DNA of 64,000 nucleotides from Octadecabacter sp. B2R22 (GCF_018861045.1 NZ_JAHKQJ010000002.1:398826-462825), one strand, 5' to 3'. Positions 54,154-63,593 are shown, numbered from the stretch's first letter. The notes: generated by a model from the letters alone, not told the origin. Numbers and translations are program-made.

Positions 54154-54883
54154 TGCGCGACTATCCGTCCACTTAGCCAAACCCGCAAGGGTGCTGGTAA
54201 CATGACCTTGTCGGAAATTCCTTAGGGTGGAGCCCTGAAGGGGGTGAAAAACCTTGGGTTGTAATCCTTTTTCGACAAATTTTGGGATTGTCGCGATTTT
54301 GGCAACAAATGGGGGGCTGTATTGGAATTATTACATAATTGTGAACAGCGAAATGTGGGGTAATAGAGAAAAGTGCGTCCAAAAGTGAGCGAAACGCATT
54401 GTTTTTCCCCGTAAAGTTAACTGTTCGCTAAAGGATGCCGATTTAAGTCTTATTGCTCAAATTAGCCACAAATTGGGCAAATATGGTCTAAATGGCGCGG
54501 TATTGCTTCGGTTTTAGATACGGTGCGTTTCCATAACGTTACGCTATTTGCCCCCGTTTCTTTACCCGCACGTCAATACCTGTCCAAAAGGGCACCCTGT
54601 TTCTGACACTTTTCGCTTTTTCTGCCCCATTTCTGCCTGTATCGAGAAAGGGTCCTACTGGGGGACATGCCGGCTAACTGGGGTTGCCGGATCAAGATTT
54701 AGGTCTTGGTGAATAAGTGGTGTCTGCGGAAACGGGTCTATCCCTTTTTTTGTGCGGATGAGAGTGTGATCGCTTTTGCGGTCAGTGTGTTTGTTGGTTT
54801 GTGGCCGGAAAACCCCATCCTGCAGATACGCGTCATAAAGGAACGGCCGGTTGGCTGTTTCGAAGGGTAAGATAGGAACGACG
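54154..54883. promoter_or_regulatory. Long control region upstream of the giant RTX gene
   Basis: This 730-base, AT-rich gap has no convincing gene on either strand. It contains a near-CtrA site (TTAA-CTGTTCG-CTAA, 54417-54431; consensus TTAA-N7-TTAA) and two adjacent imperfect direct repeats (54655-54673 and 54674-54690, each ending GCCGG). A CCGGC / GCCGG hairpin lies at 54670-54690. The promoters for the giant gene and for the M20 peptidase must be here. Confidence 0.5.
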
Positions 54884-57800
54884 ATGTCTGATTATACAAT
54901 TGACTGGTCCAACACAGATGTGGACGGCAACAACACAATCAATGGTCCGGACGGCACTATTGGTGTGAGCATTGCAACACCTCAAAATAGCGACGGCGAT
55001 CAATGGTTTGTTGAAAACGGTATGCTGAAGAACTGGGACGTCTGCAAAGACAGCTCAGCAGACATTACATTCTCCGAAGAAGTCACTGACGTGAAATTCA
55101 CGCTTCTTGATGTTGATGCTCTCGATGAGATCACAATCATGACCAAGGACGCGGACGGTAACCCTGTCGAAGTTCAATTCGAAGCGACTGGCGTTCACTC
55201 CGTCAATGGCAACTCTGTCACTGGTACTCAGACCAACGCACCTGGCCCGGGCGCGGACAATAACGAACAAGACATCGAAATTTGCATCCCAGGACCACTC
55301 ACTTCCTTCTGGATTGTTTTGGACGATGGTCCAGAGCGTAATTATTCCGGCACAGTTGCCGTGAGCGACATCACATTCAACGTTGCTGAGAACGAAGATG
55401 GTTATGTTGACGGCACGTCTGGCGATGATCAGATCATCGTAGGCCAATACGAAGACGAAGATGGCGACGAGATCGACGATAGCGATGCTCTCCTTCCTGG
55501 CGAAGCAGCGCAGGACGACATCGTTCTTGCGGGCGGTGGCAATGACCTTGTCATGGCGAATGACGGCGACGACGAAGTCTATGGCGGTTCCGGCCATGAC
55601 ACGCTTTGCGGTCAGGACGGTGACGATGTTCTTTACGGCGAAAGCGGTAACGACATCCTCGAAGGCATGAACGACAACGACGTAATGTTCGGCGGTTCCG
55701 GCTCTGACACCATCTACGGCGACGCAGGCGATGATATCGCAACTGGCGGCACTGGTGGCGACAAAATCTACGGCGGTTCCGGCGACGATTTGTTGTCCGG
55801 CGCAAAAGGCAATGATGTAATCAATGCAGGTTCCGATGATGATGTCGTTTACGGCGGCGGCGGGTCTGACAGCATCCTTGGTGGTGCTGGCAATGACACT
55901 CTTATCGGTGGCAACATGTCATTCGATGGCACGCAGGACTTTAACGAGCTGTCCGCTGGTGATTTGGTCGAAGGTCAGTACATTGGCGAAGGCGTTTCCA
56001 TCACGTCCGGTGATCCAAAGAACCCAGTCATGGTGTTCGACACTGCAAACCCAACGGGCGGCGACAACGACCTTGCAACAAACAACCTTGGAAATGTTCT
56101 GATCTTGTCCGAGGACCGCGACGCATCCGATCCGGATGACGAAGCACACGGCGGCACATTCAACATCACGTTCGAAGCGCCCGCTACAGTAACATCCATC
56201 ACGCTTCTCGACATCGAAGAAGCCGCTTGGGTTAAGTATTACGACGTCAACGGCAACCTTCTTCAGCAGGTTGATGTTGTTACGGGCAACAACGGCCAAG
56301 AGACGATCACAACTGACCTGTCAAACGTTGGGTCTATCGAAGTTATCCTTGCGGGTTCCGGTGCGATCGACAACCTGACGTATTCCATCAACCCAGACGA
56401 CTGCGACACAGCGGACGTGATTTCTGGTGGCGACGGCAATGATTACATAGAAGGCAACGCCGGCAACGACGTTCTGTCCGGTGATGATGGCTGGGACGAC
56501 ATCTATGGCGGCGAAGGCGATGACAAAATCTACGGTGGCGCAGGCGGCCGTGATGATTTGTTCGGCGGCGCTGGCGACGATGAAATTTACGGTGGTACGG
56601 GCGTTGACGTTGTCCACGGTGGCGAAGGCAATGATTATGCCGAAACTGGCGATGACCACGACGAAGCCTTCATGGGCGACGGCGACGACACCGTTCTTGG
56701 TGGCGGCGGTGCTGACTGGCTCTACGGTGAGGACGGCAACGATGAGCTAATCGGCGAAGATGGCGACGATATGCTGTTCGGCGGTGCTGGTGACGACGTC
56801 CTGAACGGCGGCGAAGGCGCTGACATGCTTAAGGGCGGTGACGGCGACGATCTGTTGATCGCAGACGCAGACGACACGGTTGTCGACGGCGGCGCTGGCG
56901 GCACAGACTTTGATACGTTGGACCTGACAGGCCAAGGCCCTTACTACCTCGACAATGTCGTGGAAGACAGCAATGGCAATGGCATCGACGGTACAGTTGT
57001 CTTCGTAGACGCAGACGGTAACCCGACGGGCGAAACTCTGGCGTTCACTGAGATCGAAGAAGTGATCGGCGATGAAGTGAACCGCGGGCCAGACGCTGTA
57101 AACGATGCAGCAGAAGTTGACGAAGACGGTTCTGTCGACATCGACGTTCTGGGCAATGACTCTGATCCGGACGGCGACGATCTAACAGTAACCGATGCGA
57201 CATCCCCGAATGGCACAGTCACCATCAACCCAGATGGCACGCTGACATTCGAACCAGATGAAAACTTTAACGGTGAAACAACAATCACGTATACCATCGA
57301 CGACGGCAACGGCGGCACAGACACAGCGACTGTTACAGTCACAGTGAACCCTGTGAACGATGGCCCGATTGCAGCAGACGATGCCGCCGAAACAGATGAG
57401 GACACACCCGTCGTCATCGACGTGCTGAACAACGACAACGATCCAGACGGCGACGACCTGACGGTGACGGATGCAACGTCCCCAGATGGTGACGTGACCA
57501 TCAACCCTGACGGCACACTGACCTTCACACCTGCGGATGACTTCAACGGTGAGACAACGATTACGTACACCATCGACGACGGCAATGGCGGTACAGACAC
57601 CGCAACTGTCACCGTCACCGTGAACGCAGTGAACGACGGACCAGACGCAGTTGATGCTGCAGACACAACTGACGAAGACACACCTGTCACAGTTGATCTG
57701 TTGGCCAACGATAGCGATCCAGAAGGCGATGACCTTGAAGTTATCTCTGCAACGCTGGTTTCCGGCGAAGGCGAGATTGTCGACAACGGTGACGGCACTG

Positions 57801-60800
57801 TCACCTTTACTCCAGCTGACAACTGGAACGGCGAAGCTGTGATCGAATACACGATCAGCGACGGCAACGGCGGTGAAGACACAGCGCAGCACACGATCAC
57901 AGTGACACCTGTGAACGACGCTCCTGAGGCTGTTGATGATGCTGACGGCACGGACGAAGACACAGCGATCACAGTTGATCTTCTGGCCAACGACTTTGAC
58001 GTGGACGGCGACGACCTGACCGTGACATCTGCAACGGTTCCGGCCAATCAGGGCACATTGGTCGACAACGGCGACGGCACTGTCACCTTCACACCAGCTG
58101 CGGACTTTAACGGTGAGGCGACAATCTCCTACACCATCGAAGATGAAGAAGGTCTGACGGACAGTGCAGTTCACACAGTTACTGTAAACGCAGTTAACGA
58201 TGGTCCAGACGCAGTTGATGCTGCAGACACAACGGACGAAGACACACCTGTCACAGTTGATCTGTTGGCCAACGATAGCGATCCAGAAGGCGACGACCTT
58301 GAAGTGATCTCCGCAACGCTGATTTCTGGCGAAGGCGAGATTGTCGACAACGGTGACGGCACTGTCACCTTTACTCCAGCTGACAACTGGAACGGCGAAG
58401 CTGTGATCGAATACACGATCAGCGACGGCAACGGCGGTGAAGACACAGCACAGCACACGATCACTGTAACACCAGTGAACGACGCTCCTGAGGCTGTCGA
58501 CGATGCAGACGTCACCGACTTCAACACGGCTGTAACTGTTGACCTGCTGGACAACGACTTCGACGTGGACGGCGACGACCTGACGGTGACATCTGCTACG
58601 GTTCCGGCCGAGCAGGGCACGCTGGTCGACAATGGAAACGGCACAGTCACATTCACGCCTGCAACGGGCTTCATCGGTGAAGCGACAATCTCCTATACCA
58701 TCGAAGACGAAGAAGGTCTGACAGACAGCGCAGTTCACACGATCACGGTAGAAGCTGGCATTCTTGACGGCACTGTTGAGGGTACAGACGGCGACGATCT
58801 GATCGACGGCGACTACTTGGGTGACCCAGAGGGTGATCTGGTCGACAACGACGATGCGCTTATTCCAGGCCACGCGCCGAACGACGATTTGATCGAAGCC
58901 TACGGCGGCAACGACGTGGTTTATTCCGGCGAAGGCGACGACACTGTTTACGGTGGCGAAGGCAACGACATGGTCTTTAGTGGCGCTGGCAACGACACGC
59001 TTTACGGTGAAGCCGGTGACGACAAACTCGAAGGGTCCGGCGGCGACGACGAACTCTACGGTGGGTCTGGCAATGATGACCTCTGGGCTGGTGCCAATAA
59101 CGACACCGTCGAGGGCGGCGCTGGCAACGACAGCATCGACGGCGGCGGCGGCGACGACATTTTGAGCGGCGGCACTGGCAACGATACGATCGATGGCGGC
59201 AACAACGCCGACATGCTCTTCGGTGGTGCTGGTGATGACGTTCTCGATGGCGGATCTGACGACGATAAGATCGAAGGCGGGTCCGGCGATGACACGATCA
59301 TCGGTGGGATTGGCGACGACGATCTGTGGGGCGCATCCGGTGATGACTCTGTAGATGGCGGCCGCGGTGACGATACAATCAGCACAGCTGAAGGAAACGA
59401 CATCGTAGAAGGTGGCGACGGCAACGACATCATCGACACATCCAACGATCAGGTGCCTTTGCCAGATCTTAGCTTTGGCGATATCATCCCAGCGGATGGC
59501 GACTACCCAGGAAGCTCGCCAACTGACGATCTGGACACTGTGTACGGTGGTGCCGGCAACGACACGATCACCACAGGCGATGATGCCGATTACATCGAAG
59601 GTGGCGAAGGCCATGATGTTATCGACGGCGGTATCGACGCTGATGAGATCTATGGCGACGAAGGTAACGACACCATCATCGGTGGCGAAGGTTCCGACGA
59701 GATCTATGGCGGCGACGGTAACGACACTGTCTATGCTGGTATAGCACCTGGAACTGACCTCTATGGTTTCCCTGAGCAGATCGACGATGATCTTGGCGAT
59801 CCAGAGCCCGACAATGGCGACGATCTCGTTTACGGCGGTGCTGGCAACGACACGATCTTTGGTGCTGACGACAGCGACGTTCTTTACGGTGACGCAGGCG
59901 ACGATGTTATCGACGGCGAAATCGACGATGACACACTGTTCGGCGGCGAAGGTAACGACACGCTTGACGGTGGTGCCAACGACGATGTCATCGAAGGTGG
60001 TGACGGCAACGATGAAATCACGGGTGGCACTGGTGTAGACGATCTGTCCGGTGGGCAGGGGTCTGACCTCTTCCTTGGCGGTAACGGCGGTGACGTTGTT
60101 GTTGGCGGCGAAGACGCTGATGGTAGCGATGTCGACGTTCTCGACCTGACAGGGTCTGACGTGGACTTCATCACTTACGTTGATGGCGACCCTGAGGCTG
60201 GTGAAGTGACCTTCCTTGACGGTTCCACAATGACCTTCAGCGAAATCGAAAACGTCGTGCCTTGCTTCACACCAGGGACAACGATCGCCACACCAAAAGG
60301 CGAACGTCTGGTCGAAGAGCTTCGTGAAGGTGATCGCATCATCACACGTGACAACGGCATCCAAGAGATCCGTTGGGTTGGCCGCAAAGAGATGTCCGGT
60401 AAGGCGCTTGTCGCTAACCCGCACCTCAAGCCAATCTTGGTACGTGCTGGTTCCCTCGGGAACGGCCTGCCAGAGCGTGACATGCTGGTGTCTCCAAATC
60501 ACCGGATGCTGGTCGCATCAGACAAAACACAGCTCTACTTCGAAGAGCGTGAAGTTCTGGCCGCAGCCAAGCACCTCGTTGGGTCTGAAGGCATCCATGC
60601 TGTTGATGTGATGGGCACTGCCTACATTCACTTCATGTTCGACCGCCACGAAGTGGTTCTGAGCAACGGTGCATGGACAGAAAGCTTCCAGCCAGGTGAT
60701 CACTCTCTCAAGGGTATCGGCAACAGCCAGCGCAACGAAATTCTTGAGCTCTTCCCCGAGCTTCAGGAAAAGCAGGGTCTGGAAGGATACCAGTCTGCAC

Positions 60801-60844
60801 GTCGCTCGCTGAAAAAGCACGAAGCTAAGCTTTTGGTTAAGTGA
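54884..60844 (+). CDS. Giant RTX adhesin-like protein with Ig-like repeats and Hint domain
   Basis: This 1986-residue acidic protein has no signal peptide and fits type I secretion. In order it has an N-terminal beta module (about 1-180), RTX repeats (about 210-342), a second beta module (343-510), RTX repeats (513-666), six Ig-like (Big_9, tandem-95 type) repeats (735-1292), two more RTX blocks (1296-1519 and 1550-1748), and a Hint_2 domain from Cys1794 (CFTPGTTIAT) with SPNHRM. A C-terminal tail of about 60 residues ends in KKHEAKLLVK. RTX repeats GGxGxDxLx bind calcium. The Hint domain should cleave itself; the large body suggests surface or matrix adhesion. The start has AGGAACG upstream. 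Confidence 0.9.
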   Translation: MSDYTIDWSNTDVDGNNTINGPDGTIGVSIATPQNSDGDQWFVENGMLKNWDVCKDSSADITFSEEVTDVKFTLLDVDALDEITIMTKDADGNPVEVQFEATGVHSVNGNSVTGTQTNAPGPGADNNEQDIEICIPGPLTSFWIVLDDGPERNYSGTVAVSDITFNVAENEDGYVDGTSGDDQIIVGQYEDEDGDEIDDSDALLPGEAAQDDIVLAGGGNDLVMANDGDDEVYGGSGHDTLCGQDGDDVLYGESGNDILEGMNDNDVMFGGSGSDTIYGDAGDDIATGGTGGDKIYGGSGDDLLSGAKGNDVINAGSDDDVVYGGGGSDSILGGAGNDTLIGGNMSFDGTQDFNELSAGDLVEGQYIGEGVSITSGDPKNPVMVFDTANPTGGDNDLATNNLGNVLILSEDRDASDPDDEAHGGTFNITFEAPATVTSITLLDIEEAAWVKYYDVNGNLLQQVDVVTGNNGQETITTDLSNVGSIEVILAGSGAIDNLTYSINPDDCDTADVISGGDGNDYIEGNAGNDVLSGDDGWDDIYGGEGDDKIYGGAGGRDDLFGGAGDDEIYGGTGVDVVHGGEGNDYAETGDDHDEAFMGDGDDTVLGGGGADWLYGEDGNDELIGEDGDDMLFGGAGDDVLNGGEGADMLKGGDGDDLLIADADDTVVDGGAGGTDFDTLDLTGQGPYYLDNVVEDSNGNGIDGTVVFVDADGNPTGETLAFTEIEEVIGDEVNRGPDAVNDAAEVDEDGSVDIDVLGNDSDPDGDDLTVTDATSPNGTVTINPDGTLTFEPDENFNGETTITYTIDDGNGGTDTATVTVTVNPVNDGPIAADDAAETDEDTPVVIDVLNNDNDPDGDDLTVTDATSPDGDVTINPDGTLTFTPADDFNGETTITYTIDDGNGGTDTATVTVTVNAVNDGPDAVDAADTTDEDTPVTVDLLANDSDPEGDDLEVISATLVSGEGEIVDNGDGTVTFTPADNWNGEAVIEYTISDGNGGEDTAQHTITVTPVNDAPEAVDDADGTDEDTAITVDLLANDFDVDGDDLTVTSATVPANQGTLVDNGDGTVTFTPAADFNGEATISYTIEDEEGLTDSAVHTVTVNAVNDGPDAVDAADTTDEDTPVTVDLLANDSDPEGDDLEVISATLISGEGEIVDNGDGTVTFTPADNWNGEAVIEYTISDGNGGEDTAQHTITVTPVNDAPEAVDDADVTDFNTAVTVDLLDNDFDVDGDDLTVTSATVPAEQGTLVDNGNGTVTFTPATGFIGEATISYTIEDEEGLTDSAVHTITVEAGILDGTVEGTDGDDLIDGDYLGDPEGDLVDNDDALIPGHAPNDDLIEAYGGNDVVYSGEGDDTVYGGEGNDMVFSGAGNDTLYGEAGDDKLEGSGGDDELYGGSGNDDLWAGANNDTVEGGAGNDSIDGGGGDDILSGGTGNDTIDGGNNADMLFGGAGDDVLDGGSDDDKIEGGSGDDTIIGGIGDDDLWGASGDDSVDGGRGDDTISTAEGNDIVEGGDGNDIIDTSNDQVPLPDLSFGDIIPADGDYPGSSPTDDLDTVYGGAGNDTITTGDDADYIEGGEGHDVIDGGIDADEIYGDEGNDTIIGGEGSDEIYGGDGNDTVYAGIAPGTDLYGFPEQIDDDLGDPEPDNGDDLVYGGAGNDTIFGADDSDVLYGDAGDDVIDGEIDDDTLFGGEGNDTLDGGANDDVIEGGDGNDEITGGTGVDDLSGGQGSDLFLGGNGGDVVVGGEDADGSDVDVLDLTGSDVDFITYVDGDPEAGEVTFLDGSTMTFSEIENVVPCFTPGTTIATPKGERLVEELREGDRIITRDNGIQEIRWVGRKEMSGKALVANPHLKPILVRAGSLGNGLPERDMLVSPNHRMLVASDKTQLYFEEREVLAAAKHLVGSEGIHAVDVMGTAYIHFMFDRHEVVLSNGAWTESFQPGDHSLKGIGNSQRNEILELFPELQEKQGLEGYQSARRSLKKHEAKLLVK
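57086..58757 (+). repeat. Six tandem Ig-like repeats, with one 564-bp duplication
   Basis: Repeat units start at 57086, 57362, 57638, 57920, 58202 and 58484, so they are 92 to 94 codons long. Units 3+4 (57638-58201) and 5+6 (58202 to about 58757) are almost the same at DNA level, with units 3 and 5 differing in roughly a dozen positions out of 282. Units 1 and 2 are more distant. Each ends in a PVND or AVND motif. Confidence 0.9.
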
Positions 60845-60859
60845 ACTAATATGCAGCTG

Positions 60860-60930
60860 CACTCGGGCGAATATTTGCCCGAGTGAAGAAGAACGAGCCG
60901 GAGTGTGGTTTCACACTTCGGCTCTTTTTT
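60860..60930 (+). terminator. Double terminator after the giant RTX gene
   Basis: A CACTCGGGC / GCCCGAGTG stem (60860-60885) is followed by GAGCCGGAGTGTG / CACACTTCGGCTC (60895-60924) with six T after it (60925-60930). The second is a textbook rho-independent terminator 50 bases past the stop. Confidence 0.88.
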
Positions 60931-61083
60931 GTGCAGTCTTCGTCTTTGAATAGTTCAAACGGTTCCCAGCCAAAGACAATACAACCAAAGGCAAGCAATT
61001 GTTTCGTGGTCGAAGGTTCGGTGACTAGATTGCCGGATTTCCCCTAAAAGCCGTATTCAAAACAGTTATATTTGGTTTCAGAA

Positions 61084-61107
61084 GCTTCAGATTTGTAGAT
61101 CTGAAGC
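61084..61107 (+). promoter_or_regulatory. Leader stem-loop upstream of the second Hint gene
   Basis: A perfect 9-bp stem GCTTCAGAT / ATCTGAAGC with a 6-base loop ends 25 bases before the start codon and just upstream of the AAGGG ribosome site. It may stabilise the leader or be an operator. The rest of the 60931-61132 gap shows nothing else. Confidence 0.5.
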
Positions 61108-61132
61108 GCTGCTCTTCAAAAAGGGTCCGATT

Positions 61133-62299
61133 ATGGCCACCATTACTGGAACATCAAACGGAGACACGCTTGTTGGCGGGTCCGAAGACGACGTAATCTC
61201 TGGCCTGAACAGTCAAGATAGCCTGTCAGGTGAGGGCGGTAATGATACGCTCTACGGTGGGGACGGGAACGACACCATTGAAGGCGGCGATGGCGACGAT
61301 TCAATCGAAGGTGGGACCGGTCAGGACATTCTCTACGGTGGCGACGGCAACGATGCCATTTTGGATGATGAAGGGACGCAGAACCTCGGTCAGGATACGG
61401 TCTATGGCGGGGCCGGCGATGACACGATCACGCTCAGTGGGAACGGCGACATTGCCTATGGCGGAATTGGTGGCGACGTATTCAACGTCCAGACGTTAAC
61501 GAATTTTAACAACGTAACGATTGATGGCGGCGAAGACTCCGACGATGGCGACACTGATGTCCTCAATCTCGCGGCGTTGTATCTGGAATACCCAGACCTG
61601 GAGATTATCTACGAAAGCCAAAGTGCGGACGGAGAAGACGGCCGCATTCTGGTCAAGACCGCGCCGAACGGGAACGAGCTTGGCCGGATCACCTATACAA
61701 ACATCGAAAGCATCATCTGTTTCACCGCAGGAACGGTGATTGCCACACCGCACGGCGAACGCGCTGTGGAAACGCTTCGTGAAGGCGATAAGGTCTTTAC
61801 CCGCGATAATGGCATTCAGGAATTGCGCTGGGCCGGTCGACGTGACCTCGGCCAAGTCGACTTGGCCATTTCGCCAGACCTGCAACCGGTCATGGTGCGC
61901 GCTGGGTCGTTGGGGGATGGCCTGCCGGAGCGTGATCTGATGCTGTCACCCAACCACCGCCTTTTGATGACGGGTCAACAAGAAGCCCTGTATTTTGAAG
62001 AAACCGAAGTCTTGTCCGCCGCCAAGCATTTGATTGGCATGCCGGGTATTGAACGGGTTCACGCCGCTGAAGTGTCCTACCTTCACCTGCTATTTGATCG
62101 CCACGAAGTGATCTTGTCCAACGGCGCTTGGAGCGAAAGTTTTCAGCCGAGCGATCACTCATTGAATGGCGTTGAAGATTCGCAGCGCCACGAAATCTTT
62201 GCCTTGTTCCCTGAGTTGGACCGATCCGGTGCACCAGTAGAATGGGCCGCGGCCCGAAAAGTTCTGAAGAAACACGAAGCCAAACTGTTGGTCGGGTAA
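61133..62299 (+). CDS. RTX-Hint protein, short form
   Basis: This 388-residue protein starts without signal peptide and has an RTX block (about residues 10-115, GGDGNDTIEGGDGDD-type repeats), a short beta segment, and a Hint_2 domain from Cys196 (CFTAGTVIAT) with SPNHRLL and HLLFDRHEVILSNGAW. It ends in the conserved tail KKHEAKLLVG. The layout is that of the giant protein without its repeats. A calcium-dependent, type I-secreted protein that cuts itself is likely; the cargo is very small. The start has AAGGG upstream. Confidence 0.88.
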   Translation: MATITGTSNGDTLVGGSEDDVISGLNSQDSLSGEGGNDTLYGGDGNDTIEGGDGDDSIEGGTGQDILYGGDGNDAILDDEGTQNLGQDTVYGGAGDDTITLSGNGDIAYGGIGGDVFNVQTLTNFNNVTIDGGEDSDDGDTDVLNLAALYLEYPDLEIIYESQSADGEDGRILVKTAPNGNELGRITYTNIESIICFTAGTVIATPHGERAVETLREGDKVFTRDNGIQELRWAGRRDLGQVDLAISPDLQPVMVRAGSLGDGLPERDLMLSPNHRLLMTGQQEALYFEETEVLSAAKHLIGMPGIERVHAAEVSYLHLLFDRHEVILSNGAWSESFQPSDHSLNGVEDSQRHEIFALFPELDRSGAPVEWAAARKVLKKHEAKLLVG

Positions 62300-62422
62300 G
62301 ATCATCGCGGGGGGGCGCCGTAGGTGGGTAACTGAGGGGTAAGTTTCCCCGTAATACTGCCAGCGCGCGTACCTATCTAATGAATAAGCCCAAACCAACG
62401 CCGACTAACTCCTGGGGGATTT

Positions 62423-63514
62423 ATGCCAACATCATTTGAAGTTCTTTATCTCGGTAATCTTGATCTCATTGATACCCAAGAAGGGGATCAATTGGTCGAC
62501 ACGACTGCTGTGAACAGTTGGTTGGGAACCTATGGTTCTGCGGCTAACCCGTTGGCTTCGACTGACAACGTTATGGATTGGGTCGCAGACGATTTTTCAG
62601 GCGGCCAATCCACGAACTATGACCTCGACAATAGCAATTCTTCGGACACGTTTACGGTTGATGGCGTGCAGCAGACCTATGACGCCGCAATGGTGTTCAA
62701 CGCACAGATTACCTATTTTGACGGAACGACCGCGACGATCACGGCTGTGGTGGCGCAGGCTGAGAACGGCGACACCTATCTTATGCCCGAGTTTTCGGCC
62801 AATGCTGACCAAGCGGCGATTGAAGCGCAGCCGATACAGTCTTTGGAGCTGATCTCCCCGATTTACGGAAGTAACAACACGGGGCAGGCGTTTAACCTCG
62901 TTGCGGATCGCCAAGCAGCAGATCTTGTCCCGTGCTTTTCATTGGGAACACGTATCGCCACGAACAACGGCGAAAAGAGGGTCGAGGAGATTAAAGCTGG
63001 CGATCTTGTCCTGACCCGAGATAGCGGCCTTCAAGAGGTCCGCTGGGTCGGGCGTCGCGATGTGACCGCCATTGAGATGAAGATGACACCGGAATGGACG
63101 CCGATCTCTGTGTCTGCGGGGGCGCTGGGTCCAAACATGCCTGAAACGGATATGACCGTATCTCCAAACCACCGCATCCTTCTGACGGGCGAACGCGCTG
63201 CGTTGCTGTTTGGTGAAAACGAAGTGTTGGCGGCCGCCAAGCACCTTTTGGCCATGGAGGGTGTCAGCCAAGCGCACAACGCCGAAGTGAGCTACTTTCA
63301 CCTCCTGTTCGACCGCCACGAAGTGGTTCTAAGCAACGGTGCATGGACAGAAAGCTTCCAACCAGGGGATTATACCCTCAAGGGGATCGGCAACAGCCAG
63401 CGCAACGAAATCTTCGAGCTCTTCCCTGAGCTTCAAGACGAGCAAGGGCTGGAAGGATACCAGTCCGCACGGCGCGCCCTTAAAATGCACGAAGCAAAGC
63501 TTTTGGTGGGATAA
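62423..63514 (+). CDS. Hint-domain protein with unassigned N-terminal domain
   Basis: This 363-residue protein has no RTX repeats. Its first 165 residues form an acidic domain that I do not recognise (begins MPTSFEVLYLGNLDLIDTQE). The Hint_2 domain starts at Cys171 (CFSLGTRIAT) with SPNHRIL and FDRHEVVLSNGAWTESFQPG, and the tail ends in HEAKLLVG. The last 66 codons nearly match the giant gene at DNA level although the rest of the Hint domain is diverged. A CTGGGGGATTT ribosome site precedes the ATG. Confidence 0.85.
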   Translation: MPTSFEVLYLGNLDLIDTQEGDQLVDTTAVNSWLGTYGSAANPLASTDNVMDWVADDFSGGQSTNYDLDNSNSSDTFTVDGVQQTYDAAMVFNAQITYFDGTTATITAVVAQAENGDTYLMPEFSANADQAAIEAQPIQSLELISPIYGSNNTGQAFNLVADRQAADLVPCFSLGTRIATNNGEKRVEEIKAGDLVLTRDSGLQEVRWVGRRDVTAIEMKMTPEWTPISVSAGALGPNMPETDMTVSPNHRILLTGERAALLFGENEVLAAAKHLLAMEGVSQAHNAEVSYFHLLFDRHEVVLSNGAWTESFQPGDYTLKGIGNSQRNEIFELFPELQDEQGLEGYQSARRALKMHEAKLLVG

Positions 63515-63559
63515 CTGGGGATCGCCGCATCCGCCGCGATTGGAGTGGCGTATACATTT

Positions 63560-63593
63560 GGGCCGTTCAGCAGAGATGCCGTGCGGCCCTTTT
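63560..63593 (+). terminator. Terminator after the third Hint gene
   Basis: GGGCCG (63560-63565) pairs with CGGCCC (63584-63589), with a small inner GCA/TGC stem, and is followed by TTTT. It lies 46 bases past the stop codon. Confidence 0.65.

Noticed and set aside
56944..58047. 367-codon minus-strand frame over the Ig-like repeats, Ser/Val-rich
   Set aside because: It is a second antisense shadow of the repeat region with no start signal and low complexity.
55500..60130. Short regular DNA repeats that could be taken for a CRISPR array
   Set aside because: They are degenerate 27-base units coding for RTX nonapeptides, with no constant repeat and unique spacer pattern and no cas genes.
57182..60502. 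1106-codon open frame on the minus strand inside the giant RTX gene
   Set aside because: It is the antisense of Asp/Gly-rich repeats, where biased codons avoid stops on the other strand. Its product is Val/Ala/Cys-rich without any domain, and the sense frame has clear RTX, Ig-like and Hint domains.
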